In this document: positions 5,834-5,986 of the stretch, in pieces
Numbering within the stretch: the stretch's first letter is position 1
Layout of the letters: the number at the start of each line of letters is the position of its first letter
Source: DASZQY01 sp048498575
Lineage (GTDB): Bacteria > Pseudomonadota > Alphaproteobacteria > Rhizobiales > Kaistiaceae
Direction of reading: 5' to 3'
Length of the DNA: 5,986 nt
NCBI GenBank assembly: GCA_048498575.1
Contig: JBEHXS010000167.1
Span: 1-5,986, forward strand
Position numbers and translations under genes: made by a program
The notes under the pieces: model-generated
The model's database searches: none
The model's input: only the letters and a program-made list of their open reading frames with translations
What the model was told of the DNA's origin: nothing

Positions 5834-5986
5834 ATGCGCCAATGGATCAAGAACCCGCTCGCCATCCTCGCCGAAGGCGCGGGCGGTGGCATCGTCGTGG
5901 AAGACGGCAAGATCGTCGCGCTGGTGGCGTCGGGCAAGACTCCCGAAGGCCAGATCGACGAGACCTTCGACGCCTCGCGCCACGTC
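5834..5986 (+). CDS. 8-oxoguanine deaminase-like amidohydrolase, N-terminal fragment
   Basis: Only the first 51 codons are inside the window; the frame is open to the right edge. The visible sequence (MRQWIKNPLAILAEGAGG, then GIVVEDGKIVALV and FDASRHV) matches the N-terminal beta-sandwich region of COG0402 amidohydrolases annotated as 8-oxoguanine deaminase, which convert 8-oxoguanine to urate. WIKNPLAILA and DASRHV are the stretches I recognise. In the family DASRHV leads directly into the G-x-x-x-H-x-H metal site, which would fall just beyond the edge, so no catalytic residue can be checked here. The start is supported by AGAGG 8 nt upstream. It lies 79 nt downstream of the Rid gene on the same strand and is probably co-transcribed with it. 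If the call holds, this gene points the whole cluster toward purine or oxidised-base catabolism. Related hydrolases such as atrazine/hydroxydechloroatrazine-type enzymes remain possible. Confidence 0.8.
   Translation, partial: MRQWIKNPLAILAEGAGGGIVVEDGKIVALVASGKTPEGQIDETFDASRHV

Overview
The window looks like a chromosomal segment of a high-GC alphaproteobacterium, most likely of the Hyphomicrobiales (Rhizobiales) type. By eye it is about two-thirds G+C, with strong G/C preference at third codon positions, tightly packed ATGA-coupled genes, and a gene set I associate with soil rhizobial relatives. The taxonomic call is an inference; there is no marker gene.

Layout: five genes are read leftward (minus strand) as one apparent operon. 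In transcription order they are a periplasmic NMT1/THI5-type solute-binding protein (5070-4054), an ABC ATPase (3978-3142), an ABC permease (3145-2288), a CodA-like cytosine-deaminase-family amidohydrolase (2285-966), and an FAD-binding oxidoreductase (969-1, cut by the left edge). Junctions after the ATPase are extremely tight: ATGA overlap, 2-nt gap, ATGA overlap. The binding-protein/ATPase junction carries a perfect GC-rich hairpin followed by a T-rich run, which probably lowers expression of the distal genes relative to the binding protein.

A 294-bp divergent intergenic region (5071-5364) separates this operon from two rightward genes: a small Rid (YjgF/YER057c/UK114) family protein (5365-5754) and the first 51 codons of an 8-oxoguanine-deaminase-like amidohydrolase (5834 to the right edge). 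The intergenic region holds two hairpin-forming inverted repeats in the leftward leader, a short palindrome overlapping a direct repeat, and no convincing known riboswitch.

Working model (inference): the ABC system imports a small N-heterocycle, probably a purine or pyrimidine or a damaged or modified form of one. The two metal-dependent deaminases, the Rid protein and the flavin oxidase then process it in the cytoplasm for nitrogen or carbon scavenging. The substrate is not evident from sequence. The CodA-like enzyme keeps every catalytic metal/acid residue but differs from E. coli CodA at two base-pocket positions, and the Rid protein lacks the arginine needed for classic imine deaminase activity. 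The cluster may therefore act on something other than cytosine. No RNA genes, mobile elements, CRISPR arrays or attachment sites were seen.
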